A stretch of 51,672 bases of DNA from Maritimibacter sp. (GCA_002701395.1 NZVC01000036.1:1-51672), one strand, 5' to 3'. Positions 38,876-49,531 are shown, counted from the first letter of the stretch. Numbers and translations are program-made. Notes: a model not told the origin generated them from the letters alone.

Positions 38876-41020
38876 TTACAGGATGAAATCGCCCGCTGTC
38901 ACACCGGTGGTGCCCTGCAGGGTGACGCGCAGGTCGGACCCGCCGTCGCCGTCGGTATCGACGAAAACCATCGTGTCGCCGCCGCTTTCGGCGGTGCGGA
39001 CGCTGGGGCCGGTGCCGGTCAGGCCGCCGCCGATCTGCAGCGTCATCCCCGACGCCAGCGCCTGCAGGTCCAGCAGGTCGATGCCGGTCTCGAAATCGGT
39101 GATCACGTCCTCGCCGGCGCCGATCGCGGAATCGCTGACCGCCGTGAACACGAACACGTCGGCGCCGCTGCCGCCGGTCAGCGTGTCGGCCTGCCCGCCG
39201 CCTTCCAGCGTGTCGCCTCCCGATCCGCCCGACAGCGCGTCATAGCCGTCGCCGCCTGTGATCACATCGGCGCCGCTGCCGCCCAGCAGCGTGTCGTTGC
39301 CCGCGTCGCCCGCGATCACGTCGGTGCCGCTGCCGCCGTGGATCCAGTCGCTGCCGGTGCCGCCGGACAGCTCGTCCTTGCCGCCGTTGCCATAGATCGT
39401 GTCGGCGCCGCCGCCGCCGAAGGCGGTGTCGTTGCCCACGTCGCCGACGATATAGTCGGTGCCGGCCCCGCCCTGCATCAGGTCGTCGCCGATGGCGCCG
39501 AACAGCAGGTCCTTGCCGTCGCCGCCCAGCAGCGTGTCGCTGCCATAGCCGCCGTACAGCCCGTCGTTGCCGCCGCCGCCGGCGATCTCGTCGTGGCCGC
39601 GCTGGCCATAGATCCGGTCGTCGCCAAGACCGCCGTCGATCGTGTCCTCGCCGAACTTGCCCAGGATCTCGTTCGCGGCGTCGTTGCCTTGGATCACGTC
39701 GCTGCCGGTGCCGCCGACCGCGTTCTCGATCAGCGCGCCGATGGCGATCGACAGGTTGCCGACCAGCCCGCCCACGTTCGAGAACACGCCCGACACCAGG
39801 CTAAGCGCCTGGTTCATCGCAAAGCCCGACAGGTCCACTGTGTCGGTGCCGCCCCCGTCCCAGATGCACAGCACCGGGTCGTCGTTGACGCTGAAATCGA
39901 AGATGCCGCCGACGGTGCAGTTGAAGCCGTAGACGCTGTCGCCCGTCTCGTGGTCGGTGTTGGCCCCGTACAGCTGCTGCAGCGCGAGGATGTCGAACAG
40001 CAGCAGCCCGTCGGCATAGCTCAGGAAGCTGTCGGTGGTGTTCGCCTCGTCGAAATAGCTCATCACCGTGTACTGCTGGCTGTCTTCGGCGAAGCGCGCG
40101 TGCTGGGCATAGGTGATCGTGACGCCGGGCCCCGCGTTGTAGTCGCCCGGGTGCGACAGGCCCATCGCGTGGCCGACCTCGTGCAGGATGGCAAAGCGGC
40201 CGAACCCGCCCGAGGGCAGCGAGGACTGGCTGACCGAGTTGTTGTTCAGCCAGACGTCCCCCGCAGCCGAGCCCGAGGCGGTCGAGCCGGGATAATAGGC
40301 ATAGGCGCCGGCGCCGTCGGTGGTCGAGGTATAGGCGCCGAACAGCATGGTCGCGTCGTTCGAGGTGCCGCCGGGCGCCACCTGCGTGAAGGTCACGTCC
40401 GCCACCGCCGAATAGGCGGCCAGCACGTCGGCCACGGTCTCGGCCTGGGCAGAGGACAGGGTCTGAAAGGTGACGCTGTTGCCGCTGGCGTCGGTCGCCG
40501 GGCCGCTGGCGCGCAGGGCCCATGTGATGGTGGTCGGGGTGCCCGGGTCGCTGCTCCATGAGGTGTCAGAGCGCATCAGCCCCCCGGCCGCCATCTCGGC
40601 GTCATAGCTGGCGACGGTGCCCTCGGTGAAGGACACGCCGTAATCGCCGCCGGGCGAATCCGACCACGACTGGGCGTCGACATAGTAGGTGCCGGTATAG
40701 GCCGCGGTGAAGGTCAGGTTCGAGAACAGGAAGCCCGGATAGCCCGCGTCGTCGTTCTCATCCACCAGCGCGCCGCCGGAATCGCGCAGCCGCAGATAGG
40801 TGTCGTCGACCCCGTCATCCAGCGCACCGATCCCGGTCAGGCCGACGGTATAGGTCTGCCCCGCCTCGACCGAGATGGCGATCCAGTCGCTGTCGGCCGG
40901 GCTGTCCAGCGTGCCGCGGAACCAAGCGCCGGGCGCCAGCGCATAGCCGGTGCCGGTGCCCCCAAGGGCATCCGAGGTTTCCGTGAGATAGCTGCCCGAA
41001 GGGGCAGGAGAGGAACTCAT
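38876..41020 (-). CDS. Serralysin-like RTX metalloprotease with N-terminal PPC-like domain
   Basis: In this 714-residue protein, residues about 15-130 resemble a bacterial pre-peptidase C-terminal (PPC) domain (ADSDWIAISVEAGQTYTVGLTG, then YTGTYYVDAQSW). The metzincin motif HEVGHAMGLSHPG (280-292) and Met-turn YTVMSY (317-322) mark the protease. RTX repeats follow from about 455 to 640, and the same C-terminal module as in the 36376 protein (DVITDFETGIDLLDLQALASG, TLQGTTGVTAGDFIL). ATG 41020 has AGGGAG 7 bases upstream. The shared C-terminus suggests both use the same type I secretion system. Confidence 0.92.
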   Translation of the reverse strand: MSSSPAPSGSYLTETSDALGGTGTGYALAPGAWFRGTLDSPADSDWIAISVEAGQTYTVGLTGIGALDDGVDDTYLRLRDSGGALVDENDDAGYPGFLFSNLTFTAAYTGTYYVDAQSWSDSPGGDYGVSFTEGTVASYDAEMAAGGLMRSDTSWSSDPGTPTTITWALRASGPATDASGNSVTFQTLSSAQAETVADVLAAYSAVADVTFTQVAPGGTSNDATMLFGAYTSTTDGAGAYAYYPGSTASGSAAGDVWLNNNSVSQSSLPSGGFGRFAILHEVGHAMGLSHPGDYNAGPGVTITYAQHARFAEDSQQYTVMSYFDEANTTDSFLSYADGLLLFDILALQQLYGANTDHETGDSVYGFNCTVGGIFDFSVNDDPVLCIWDGGGTDTVDLSGFAMNQALSLVSGVFSNVGGLVGNLSIAIGALIENAVGGTGSDVIQGNDAANEILGKFGEDTIDGGLGDDRIYGQRGHDEIAGGGGNDGLYGGYGSDTLLGGDGKDLLFGAIGDDLMQGGAGTDYIVGDVGNDTAFGGGGADTIYGNGGKDELSGGTGSDWIHGGSGTDVIAGDAGNDTLLGGSGADVITGGDGYDALSGGSGGDTLEGGGQADTLTGGSGADVFVFTAVSDSAIGAGEDVITDFETGIDLLDLQALASGMTLQIGGGLTGTGPSVRTAESGGDTMVFVDTDGDGGSDLRVTLQGTTGVTAGDFIL

Positions 41021-41755
41021 GCGCGGCTCCCTAGCCATTACACCTGCGTGCCGTCGCGCGGGGGCCGGTCCCAAGGGGCGCCGCGGAGTTTACCGGCGCT
41101 TAACCCCCCGTTCAGGCCTCCGCGATACGATCACGGGACGGGGCGCATCGCGTGGGCGGCCGCGCAGGTCGGGACCCTGCCGCCACCGCGGGACGCATCC
41201 CCGGAAAACGGCGTGATTTATGCAGCCAGATACGGCGACAAGATGGCGAGCGACGAAAGAACTGGACCGATTTTACCGATCTTGGCCGCGGGGCCCGCGG
41301 CGGGGGCAGGTGCCGCTCCGGCGTCCGGTACAAAGCTTGGGGCAAAGCTTGGAACAGACGGCGGGGCCGGTCCGAACGCAGAACCGAACCCGCGCCCGGC
41401 TATGGGCCCGACGATGGACCCGGCGATGGGCCCAACGATGGACAACGGCCCCGCCGCACCGCCCGGATATACGGCAGGTTGTGTTCAAAATGCCCCAAAC
41501 CCCGTCGGTTGCTTTCCGCCGATGCCTCAAAACGGTTCAAAAAGCGTTTGCGCGGTCCCTCGGGCCCGTTATCTTGCAGATGCAGAAATTGTCCTGTTAC
41601 AGTCACTTGTACCGTTACAGACGTTTCCGGCCCCGCTGCGGGACGGGTCGGCCGCCGCCGGACCCGGGCCCGCATCACGCGCGACCGGCGAATGTCTTTC
41701 AAAAAAGAAACATCGCGGCCCCGAACCGCGAGCAGACCATGAGCATCACGGCCGC
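41021..41755. promoter_or_regulatory. Divergent leader between the PPC-serralysin and capD (copy 2 of 1-538 plus unique 41021-41217)
   Basis: 735 bp without an accepted gene. 41021-41217 is unique and GC-rich, with no clear promoter. 41218-41755 repeats bases 1-538. A GC-rich frame is open across the whole region into capD, but its translation is low-complexity and has no family resemblance. Contains the 24-bp tandem duplication at about 41401-41448 and the MSITAA mini-frame at 41739-41759. Confidence 0.5.
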
Positions 41756-43669
41756 ATGAAAATCCTGAACATCGTCAAGGCCATGCCGCGCAGGCAGAAA
41801 CAGGTGATCATGCTTGGGATCGACCTGCTGCTGGTGCCCGCGGCGCTGTTTCTGACGCTGGGATTGCAACAGCAGGGCGCCACCGCCACCGGCGAACTGG
41901 CCCGCGCGGCGCCGATGCTGGGGCTGCTGATGGTGCTGGGCATGGCGCTGTCGCTGCTGATGGGGATCCCCAAGATCCAGCTGAAGGCCTACGACCTGTC
42001 CGGCATCGGCCGCACCGCCGTCTTCGCGATGGCGATGGGCTTTGCCGCCGGCGGGCTGGGGGCGGCGGCGGGGCTGGGCTATGCCTCGGGCGTCTACATC
42101 GTCTTCGGGCTGGTGTTCTTCCTGCTGTCGGCCGCCAGCCGGATGATCCTGCTGCAGATCCTGTGGGCGATCTATCGCGGCGACCGGCCGCGCCGCCGGG
42201 TGCTGATCTATGGCGCCGGCACCACCGGGGTGCAGCTGGCCTCGGCCCTGCGCACGCACGAAACGATCGAACCCGTCGCCTTCACCGACGACAACGCCGG
42301 CCTGCAGGGCATGACGATCCTCGGCCTGCCGGTCTATAAACCCGCCCGCGTCCCCGAGATCGTGCGCAAGCGCCGCATCGACCGGGTGCTGCTGGCGATG
42401 CCGTCCCTAAGCCTGCCGAAACAGACCCAGATCCTGCGCGAAATGGAAAAGCTGGGGGTCGAGGTTCAGGCGCTGCCGTCCTTCGCCCAGCTGATCGGCG
42501 AGGAAGAGCTGATCGACAAGCTGTCGCCGATCATGCCGGGCCATTTCCTGGGCCGCGAGAAGCTGGACGACCAGATGCAGGCGTCCGAAACCCATTACGC
42601 CGGGCGCACCGTTCTGGTGTCCGGGGCCGGCGGCTCGATCGGGTCCGAACTGTGCCGTCAGGTGCTGGCCTGCGGGCCGAAGCGGCTGGTGCTGTACGAA
42701 CTGTCGGAACTGGCGCTGTACCAGATCGAGATGGAGCTGCAGCTGCTGGCGCAAGAGGCCGCGGCTGTATCGGGCGCCGGAACCGTCCCCGAGATCGTTC
42801 CGGTGCTGGGCTCTGTCACCGACGCCCGGCTGGTGCGCAAGACGCTGGGCGAGCAGGCGGTCGACGTGGTTCTGCACGCCGCCGCCTACAAGCACGTCCC
42901 GATGGTCGAGGCGAACCCGCTGGCCGGGCTTGCCAACAACGTGCTGGGCACCGCCACCCTCGCGCGCGAGGCGCAGGAAGCCGGGGTCGAACGGTTCGTG
43001 CTGATCTCGTCGGACAAGGCGGTGCGGCCCACCAACGTGATGGGCGCGTCGAAGCGGCTGGCGGAACTGGTGGTGCAGGACCTTGCCGCGCGGGCGAAGG
43101 GCACCGTCTTCGCGATGGTCCGCTTCGGCAACGTGCTGGGCTCGTCCGGCTCGGTGATCCCGCTGTTTCAGGAACAGATCGCCCGCGGCGGCCCGGTGAC
43201 GCTGACCGACCCGCGGGTGACGCGCTATTTCATGACCGTGCAAGAGGCCGTGGGCCTTGTGCTGCAGGCGGGCGGTTTCGCCCGCGGCGGCGAGGTCTTC
43301 GTGCTGGACATGGGCGAGCCGGTGCTGATCGCCAAGCTGGCCCGCCAGATGATCGAGGCCTCGGGATACACGGTGCGCGACGCGCGCAACCCCGACGGCG
43401 ACATCGAGATCCGGGTGACCGGCCTGCGCCCCGGCGAGAAGCTGCACGAGGAACTGATCATCGGCGAAGGCTTCCTGACTACCGCCCATGAAAAGATCTT
43501 CGCCGCGCGCGAAGCCCGGCTGTCCGAGATCGAGGTCGCCTCGGCCCTGCGCGGCCTGCGCGCGGCGGTGGCGGGCGCCGACGACGACGCGGCCCGCGCG
43601 CTGGTCGCCCGCTGGGTCGAAGGCTATGGCCCCGACCACAAGGACGGCGACGAGGCCAGCACCAGCTAG
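41756..43669 (+). CDS. capD: CapD/FlaA1-family dehydratase (copy 2)
   Basis: Second copy of the gene at 539-2452, in the terminal overlap, with the complete upstream region. Same 637-residue product, except that base 43167 gives Phe in PLFQEQ where copy 1 has Tyr. Phe is the family-typical residue. See 539-2452 for domains and role. Confidence 0.9.
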   Translation: MKILNIVKAMPRRQKQVIMLGIDLLLVPAALFLTLGLQQQGATATGELARAAPMLGLLMVLGMALSLLMGIPKIQLKAYDLSGIGRTAVFAMAMGFAAGGLGAAAGLGYASGVYIVFGLVFFLLSAASRMILLQILWAIYRGDRPRRRVLIYGAGTTGVQLASALRTHETIEPVAFTDDNAGLQGMTILGLPVYKPARVPEIVRKRRIDRVLLAMPSLSLPKQTQILREMEKLGVEVQALPSFAQLIGEEELIDKLSPIMPGHFLGREKLDDQMQASETHYAGRTVLVSGAGGSIGSELCRQVLACGPKRLVLYELSELALYQIEMELQLLAQEAAAVSGAGTVPEIVPVLGSVTDARLVRKTLGEQAVDVVLHAAAYKHVPMVEANPLAGLANNVLGTATLAREAQEAGVERFVLISSDKAVRPTNVMGASKRLAELVVQDLAARAKGTVFAMVRFGNVLGSSGSVIPLFQEQIARGGPVTLTDPRVTRYFMTVQEAVGLVLQAGGFARGGEVFVLDMGEPVLIAKLARQMIEASGYTVRDARNPDGDIEIRVTGLRPGEKLHEELIIGEGFLTTAHEKIFAAREARLSEIEVASALRGLRAAVAGADDDAARALVARWVEGYGPDHKDGDEASTS

Positions 43670-43840
43670 GGCCGCTTCCGGGCCGAAAACAGTCTCTGCG
43701 CGGGGCCTTCCCGGCCGCGCTTTGCGCCCTGATCCCGGGCTGCAACCCCTGTCCGCGCCGCTTTCCCGGTCGCATTAAGCAATCCTTCGTACCTGTCCCC
43801 TATGCCTTCGGCAGCGCGCGCCGATGCCCCGGAGGACCCG

Positions 43841-45421
43841 ATGAACGAAGAGCTGCGGAAGCACCTTGCGGTGTTCGACATTGGCCCCGCCGAGATCGAG
43901 CTGCTGCGCGAGACGGGGAAGATCCTGCTGCCCTTCCTGGACGAGGTCGTCTCGGGCTTTTACGACACCGTCCGCGCCACCCCGGAGCTTGTCGCCTTCT
44001 TCGAGGACGACGCGATGATGGCCCACGCCCGCGCCGCCCAGACAAAGCACTGGACCCGGCTGCTGACCGCCGATTTCAGCGACGAACACCTTGCCTCGAC
44101 CAAGCGGGTGGGGCTGGCGCACTGCCGCATCGGCCTGCCCTACGTGCAGTTCCTGCTGCACAGCGCGCAGGTCTTCGCCCGCATCCAGGCGATCCTGTTC
44201 CGCGAAAGCCGCGACCGCCTGATGGCGGGCGAGGTCGAGGCCGTCGATGCGATGCTCAGCCTGCTCAGCCGGGTGTTCCAGTTCGACGCCGAACTGGTGA
44301 CCTCCGCCTATTTCGAGGCGATCCAGGCCGAACGCACCCGCGCCTTCGACATGCTGTCGGCGGGGCTGCAGCGGTTCGCCGAGCGTGACTTCTCGCAGCC
44401 GATCCCCTCCCCCGAGGAAAGCGGCTTTCCGAAGGAATACGACGGCCTGCGGCAGGACTATAACGCCGCCGCCGGGCAGCTGTGCGAGGTGATGGCGGTG
44501 ATCGCCGGCACGGTCGAGGATCTGACCGGCTTCGCCGACGAGATCGCCCGCTCGACCGGCGATCTGGCGCAGCGCACCGAAAGCCAGGCCGCCACCCTGC
44601 AGGAAACCACGGCGGCGCTGCAGGTGATCACCCAAGGGGTGCGCGACACCGCCGAGGGCACCGCGCAGGCCGACCGCGCGGTGCAGGCCGCGAGCGAGGG
44701 CGCCCGGCAAGGCGGCGCCGTGGTGGTCGAGGCGACGCAGGCGATGAACGCGATCGAGGGATCGTCGGGCGAGATCGCGCGCAAGATCCGGGTGATCGAC
44801 GACATCGCCTTCCAGACCAACCTGCTGGCGCTGAACGCCGGGGTCGAGGCGGCGCGCGCCGGCGACGCCGGGCGCGGCTTCGCCGTGGTCGCCTCGGAGG
44901 TGCGCGCGCTGGCGGTCCGCTCGGCCGAGGCCGCGAAAGAGATCGGCGACCTGATCAGCGCCAGTTCCGCCCATATCGAATCCGGGGTGTCCCGCGTCGG
45001 GCAGGTCGGCGGCGCGCTGGAAAAGATCGTCACGGATGTGGGCGTGGTGACCGGGCTGGTCACCGACATCTCGGCCAGTTCCCAGACCCAGGCCACCACC
45101 CTGGCCGAGATCAACGCCGCCGCGAACCAGCTGGACCAGGTGACCCAGCAGAACGCCGCGATGGCGCAGGAAACCACCGCCGCCAGCGAGGGCGTGCACC
45201 GCAACTCGCTGCGGCTGGGCGAACTGGTCGACAGCTTCCGCCTGTCCGACGTGCCGCCCACGCGACTGACGCCGAAACAGTCTCTGGACCAGGGAAATGC
45301 CGCGAAACCGGCCCGGCCCGCAGCGGCGGCGACAGCGGCGGGGGCGGCAGCGGGGGCAGGGGCAGGGGCAGCAGGCGCGGCGGCGCCGGTCTTCGACGCC
45401 GAGGGTTTTCAGGACTTCTGA
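43841..45421 (+). CDS. Globin-coupled chemoreceptor (copy 2)
   Basis: Second copy of 2624-4204. The protein appears identical. A silent C at 44881 replaces T at 3664 (Phe codon). See the first copy for haem His94 and signalling domain. Confidence 0.9.
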   Translation: MNEELRKHLAVFDIGPAEIELLRETGKILLPFLDEVVSGFYDTVRATPELVAFFEDDAMMAHARAAQTKHWTRLLTADFSDEHLASTKRVGLAHCRIGLPYVQFLLHSAQVFARIQAILFRESRDRLMAGEVEAVDAMLSLLSRVFQFDAELVTSAYFEAIQAERTRAFDMLSAGLQRFAERDFSQPIPSPEESGFPKEYDGLRQDYNAAAGQLCEVMAVIAGTVEDLTGFADEIARSTGDLAQRTESQAATLQETTAALQVITQGVRDTAEGTAQADRAVQAASEGARQGGAVVVEATQAMNAIEGSSGEIARKIRVIDDIAFQTNLLALNAGVEAARAGDAGRGFAVVASEVRALAVRSAEAAKEIGDLISASSAHIESGVSRVGQVGGALEKIVTDVGVVTGLVTDISASSQTQATTLAEINAAANQLDQVTQQNAAMAQETTAASEGVHRNSLRLGELVDSFRLSDVPPTRLTPKQSLDQGNAAKPARPAAAATAAGAAAGAGAGAAGAAAPVFDAEGFQDF

Positions 45422-45548
45422 CGCACATACATCCCCGCGCACACACCCCATGCACACACCCCGGGCCAAAAACCCGGCCCCACCTTCCGCCGCAGCGCCC
45501 GCCATGCCATCAAGGACCGGCTGACCCCGTCTTGATCCCGCAGGCCCC

Positions 45549-46751
45549 ATGCGCATCCTTCTTGTTCACCGCAATTTCCCCGGCCAGTTCCGCTATCTCG
45601 CCCCCGCCCTGATCAAGGCGGGCCACAAGGTCGGCGTGCTGACGTGGGAGGGCAACAAGAACCCCGACCAGCTGCCCGCCGCGCGCTATCGCCACGAGAT
45701 GCAGCAGGGCAAGGGGCTGGGCGGCAGCTTTGCGCAATATGCCGACCTTGGCGCCACCGTGGCCCGGGCCGCCGACGTGCTGCGCGGGCGGGGAACCTCG
45801 CCCGACGTGGTGTTCGGCACGATCAGCTGGGGCGAGACCCTGTTCCTGCGCGAGGTCTGGCCCAAGGCCCGCCACCTTGGCTATGCAGAGTTCCTGTATG
45901 CCACCGAGGGGCGCGACACCGGCTTCGACCCCGAGTTCTCGTCCCCCGACCTGAACGGCCGGATCGCCACGATGGCCCGCCGCGCCCACCTGATGATGGC
46001 CGCGATGGATGCCGACGGGCTGCTGTGCCCGACGCGCTGGCAGGCTTCGACCTTTCCCGCCGAATTGCACCCGAAAATCACCGTCGGCCACGACGGGGTC
46101 GACACCGCCCGCATCGCCCCCGATCCCGCGGCGACCTATCAGGTCCCCGGCGGCCCGCTGCTGAAAGCCGGGGACGAGGTGCTGACCTTCGTGAACCGCA
46201 ACCTCGAACCCTACCGCGGCTATCACACGCTGATGCGGGCGCTGCCCAAGGTGATGGCGGCGCGGCCCGACCTGCAGGTGGTGCTGGTCGGCGGCGAGGA
46301 ACCCGGCTATGGCCCCGCGCCCTCGGACGGGCGGTCGTGGAAGCAGGTGTTCCTTGACGAGGTGAAGGACCGGCTGGACCTGTCACGGCTGCATTTCACT
46401 GGGCGGGTGCCCTATGACGACTTTCTGAAGATCCTGCAGGTGGGCCGCGCCCATGCCTATCTCAGCTATCCCTTCGTGCTGGGCTGGTCGATGATCGAGG
46501 CGATGGCGACCGGCGCCTGCGTCGTCGGCTCGCGCACCGCGCCGGTGGAAGAGGCGATCGAGGACGGGGTGACCGGCCATCTGGTGGATTTCTTCGACGT
46601 CGACGGCTGGTCCGACAAGCTGACCCGGGTGCTGTCCGACCCCGAGGCGCAGAAACCGATCCGCGCCGCCGCCCGACAGCACGCGATCGACGCCTACGAC
46701 CTGAAAACCGTCTGCCTGCCAAAGCTGATGCGGTTCGTCGAAGGCCCGTAA
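45549..46751 (+). CDS. Glycosyltransferase family 4 (copy 2)
   Basis: Second copy of 4332-5534. Base 46570 is T, giving GVTGHLVDF, the usual GT4 form, instead of GGTG in copy 1. See the first copy. Confidence 0.9.
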   Translation: MRILLVHRNFPGQFRYLAPALIKAGHKVGVLTWEGNKNPDQLPAARYRHEMQQGKGLGGSFAQYADLGATVARAADVLRGRGTSPDVVFGTISWGETLFLREVWPKARHLGYAEFLYATEGRDTGFDPEFSSPDLNGRIATMARRAHLMMAAMDADGLLCPTRWQASTFPAELHPKITVGHDGVDTARIAPDPAATYQVPGGPLLKAGDEVLTFVNRNLEPYRGYHTLMRALPKVMAARPDLQVVLVGGEEPGYGPAPSDGRSWKQVFLDEVKDRLDLSRLHFTGRVPYDDFLKILQVGRAHAYLSYPFVLGWSMIEAMATGACVVGSRTAPVEEAIEDGVTGHLVDFFDVDGWSDKLTRVLSDPEAQKPIRAAARQHAIDAYDLKTVCLPKLMRFVEGP

Positions 46752-46759
46752 GCCCCGCG

Positions 46760-46779
46760 ATGTTTCGCGCGCGAAACAT
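46760..46779. promoter_or_regulatory. parS-like palindrome 1 (copy 2)
   Basis: Same 20-bp palindrome as 5543-5562, in the terminal overlap. Confidence 0.8.
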
Positions 46780-46800
46780 TTGAAGACAACATAAGACAGA

Positions 46801-47619
46801 TTACCGGCTGTCCGGAACGCGCCCCAGCGCAAAGCCCAGCACGCCCCCCACGGTCCCCCCGTAGGCGTCTTTCAGACGGTGGCGGTTCTTCAGCGCGAAG
46901 GCCAGCCGCATCGGCCCCGCCAGCGGCCCGAACACGCGGCGCAGCACCGCCACCCGCGCCCGCAGCAGCACCGGATCGGACCAGTCGGTCCCGGTGCTGT
47001 CGTCCGGGTGGTCGCCGATGGCGATGGGCTCGAACCGCCCTTTCAGTCCCGCTTTCAGCGCATCGGTCAGGAACACGTACTCGTCCCCCAGCGGGTGCGG
47101 CGCGCCGATGCCGAAGCCGGTATCGAACCGCACCCCCGCCGCGCGCACCGGCGCCACCCGCAGCAGGATCTCGGGCGTCGCCGTCTTGGCCGTGTTCCAC
47201 AATCGCAGCGAATGCCCCTGCCCCGCATAGCGCGCCGGCACCGGCCCGGTGCGTCGCCCGGTGACCACCGCCAGCGCCGGGTCGTCCCGCAGCACCGCCC
47301 ACAGCCGGCGCACCCCGGCCAGATCCAGCGTCACGTCGTCATCGCCAAACAGCAAATACGGGGTCCGCGCCGCATCCAGCGCCGCGTTGCGGCTGGCGGC
47401 GACCCCCTGCCCGTCCAGCGGCAGCACGCGCACGTCGTCGCGGCCCCCGCACAAATCCGCATACAGGCCCTCTAACGAAGATGCAGCGCCAGGGCGCTGC
47501 ACCAGGATGTCGTAGAAAACGGAAGGTTCGGGCCGCGGCAGGACGATCCCGTCGGCCCGCGCGCCCAGCGTCGAGATGCCGACGGTCAGTCCCGCAGCGA
47601 AACCGGGATCACTCGGCAA
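46801..47619 (-). CDS. Glycosyltransferase family 2-like protein (copy 2)
   Basis: Second copy of 5584-6402, differing at 47132 (GVRFD instead of GGRFD). TTG start overlapping neuB by 11 bp. See the first copy. Confidence 0.8.
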   Translation of the reverse strand: MPSDPGFAAGLTVGISTLGARADGIVLPRPEPSVFYDILVQRPGAASSLEGLYADLCGGRDDVRVLPLDGQGVAASRNAALDAARTPYLLFGDDDVTLDLAGVRRLWAVLRDDPALAVVTGRRTGPVPARYAGQGHSLRLWNTAKTATPEILLRVAPVRAAGVRFDTGFGIGAPHPLGDEYVFLTDALKAGLKGRFEPIAIGDHPDDSTGTDWSDPVLLRARVAVLRRVFGPLAGPMRLAFALKNRHRLKDAYGGTVGGVLGFALGRVPDSR

Positions 47620-48541
47620 CCAGATCCCCGTGCCGTTCCTTGACCCATTTCAGCTTGTCGCGCTGCACCTGCTCGACCGGCAGGATGTCCTGATCCTTGT
47701 TGGTCAGGGCAAGGTTCACGTTCTTCAGGTCACGGCACAGGCGGCGCATCCCGTCGGGTTCCAGGCTCGCGGCATGGTCGGTGCCCTTCCACGTGCGGTC
47801 GAGGGTGAAGTGGCGTTCGATGTGGCTGAACTTGCCCTTGCCTTCGGCCTGCTTCATCTGGCCCACGGCCAGCGCGGCGACGTCGGCGGCAATCCCCAGG
47901 TGGTGACCCGAGAAGCCGATGCCCTTCACGCGGGGGCCGTAGATATCCATCAGCTTGGCGATCTCGAACAGGCAGATGTCCTGGAAGGCCACCGGGTAGC
48001 CCGAGGTGCAGCTGTAGACCACAAGGTCCTGCGCCCGGCCGCGTTCCTCGTAGAACTCGACGAGGTTCTTGATCTCGTCCCCGGTCGACATCCCGGTCGA
48101 GACGTGAATCTCGCCCGCGTAATTCTCGCACAGGTAGCCCTGCAGTTCGAAATGCTGGTTGGTGGCCGAGGGGATCTTCAAAAGCGGCGGGTTCAGCGCC
48201 GACATTTCCTTGGCCGAGGTCAGGTCCCACACGCTGGTGGAATACTTGATCCCGTTGGTTTTGCACTCTTCGATCAGCTCGCGGTGCTGTTCGGTGTCGA
48301 ATTCAAGAAACTCGCGGTGCGCGCCGTAGGTGTCGCCATAGGCGTTTTCCGGCACCGGGTGCGGACGGTCGTATTCCTCGGGCGTCAGCAGCTCGCGGTT
48401 GGTGCGCTTCTGGAACTTGGCGATGTCCGCCTTGCACACGCCGGCAGCGACGCGGATCAGCTCTTTGGCGATGTCCATATCGCCTTTGTGGTTGCAGCCG
48501 ATTTCCGCGATCACCTGGACGGGTTCGAAAGGCGTGGTCAT
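47609..48541 (-). CDS. neuB: Nonulosonate synthase, NANS-like (copy 2)
   Basis: Second copy of 6392-7324 with the same protein. See the first copy for motifs and the 9-phosphate argument. Confidence 0.88.
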   Translation of the reverse strand: MTTPFEPVQVIAEIGCNHKGDMDIAKELIRVAAGVCKADIAKFQKRTNRELLTPEEYDRPHPVPENAYGDTYGAHREFLEFDTEQHRELIEECKTNGIKYSTSVWDLTSAKEMSALNPPLLKIPSATNQHFELQGYLCENYAGEIHVSTGMSTGDEIKNLVEFYEERGRAQDLVVYSCTSGYPVAFQDICLFEIAKLMDIYGPRVKGIGFSGHHLGIAADVAALAVGQMKQAEGKGKFSHIERHFTLDRTWKGTDHAASLEPDGMRRLCRDLKNVNLALTNKDQDILPVEQVQRDKLKWVKERHGDLVAE

Positions 48542-48642
48542 AACCAACTCCATACGTTAATTGGGCTTCATTGGCCTTGCTGCGGGCTTATCCGTGGCCG
48601 GAAACCAAGTCAAACCGGCAAGCCAGACCACCGGGAACACCC

Positions 48643-49377
48643 GTGCCGCCCACCGTTACCGTTATCACTCCGGTTTTCAATGCCTTGCAGACGCTGGAAC
48701 GGACCGTCGCCTCGGTCCGCGGGCAGGACTTTGCCGACTGGGAGTTGCTTCTGAGCGACGACGGTTCCACCGACGGCAGTGTCGCGCTGGCCGACAGGCT
48801 GGCCGCCGGGGACCCCCGCATCCGGGTGTTGCGCTGCGAAACCAACGGCGGCGCCGCCCGCGCCCGCAACCGGGCGCTGGACGCCGCGCGCGGCCGCTAC
48901 ATCGCGTTTCTGGATTCCGACGACGAATGGGTGCCGCACAAGCTGTCGCGGCAGATCGGCTTCATGCAGGACACCGGCGCCGCCTTTACCTATGCCGGGT
49001 TCTGGCGGGTCCGCGACGGGCGCACCCGCCAGGTCGTCGTCCCCGCCTCTGTCAGCCATGCCCAGCTGCTGAACGGCAACGTGATCGGCTGCCTGACCGC
49101 GGTCTACGACAGCGACGCCCTGGGCCGGGTGCCGATGCCGGACCTGCGGATGCGCCAGGATTACGGCCTGTGGCTGCGGCTGCTGCGCCGGACCGACCGC
49201 GCCGTCGCGGTGCCGGAACCGCTGGGCTGGTACCATGTCCGGTCCAGTTCGCTTTCGGCGGGAAAACTTGCCGCGACCCGTGCAACCTGGCGCCTGTACC
49301 GTGACGTGGAAGAGCTGTCGCGACTTCGCGCCGCGCGCTGTCTGTTCCGCCACCTGTCCCGCCGTCTGCTCAACTAA
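48643..49377 (+). CDS. Glycosyltransferase family 2 (copy 2)
   Basis: Second copy of 7426-8160 with the same protein and GTG start. Confidence 0.88.
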   Translation: MPPTVTVITPVFNALQTLERTVASVRGQDFADWELLLSDDGSTDGSVALADRLAAGDPRIRVLRCETNGGAARARNRALDAARGRYIAFLDSDDEWVPHKLSRQIGFMQDTGAAFTYAGFWRVRDGRTRQVVVPASVSHAQLLNGNVIGCLTAVYDSDALGRVPMPDLRMRQDYGLWLRLLRRTDRAVAVPEPLGWYHVRSSSLSAGKLAATRATWRLYRDVEELSRLRAARCLFRHLSRRLLN

Positions 49378-49503
49378 GCCGTGTCTGTCATGGCCCGCCA
49401 CGGCCAGTATTTTGTTGCTTCGGATCATATCGATAATGAAGTAACCGCCCGGCGCACTCTCGCCCGTCGCGAAAAACCGTGCCAGTAACACGTAAATATA
49501 TCG

Positions 49504-49531
49504 TTGAATTGAGGGTTAACTTAGTTAAATA
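49504..49531 (+). promoter_or_regulatory. mucR promoter/operator (copy 2)
   Basis: Second copy of 8287-8314: TTGAAT, the TTAACT-T-AGTTAA inverted repeat, and TAAATA. Confidence 0.6.

Noticed and set aside
1..41217. Relaxase, transposase, integrase, tRNA or rRNA genes
   Set aside because: None was recognised on either strand. Mobilisation, if any, would need functions from elsewhere.
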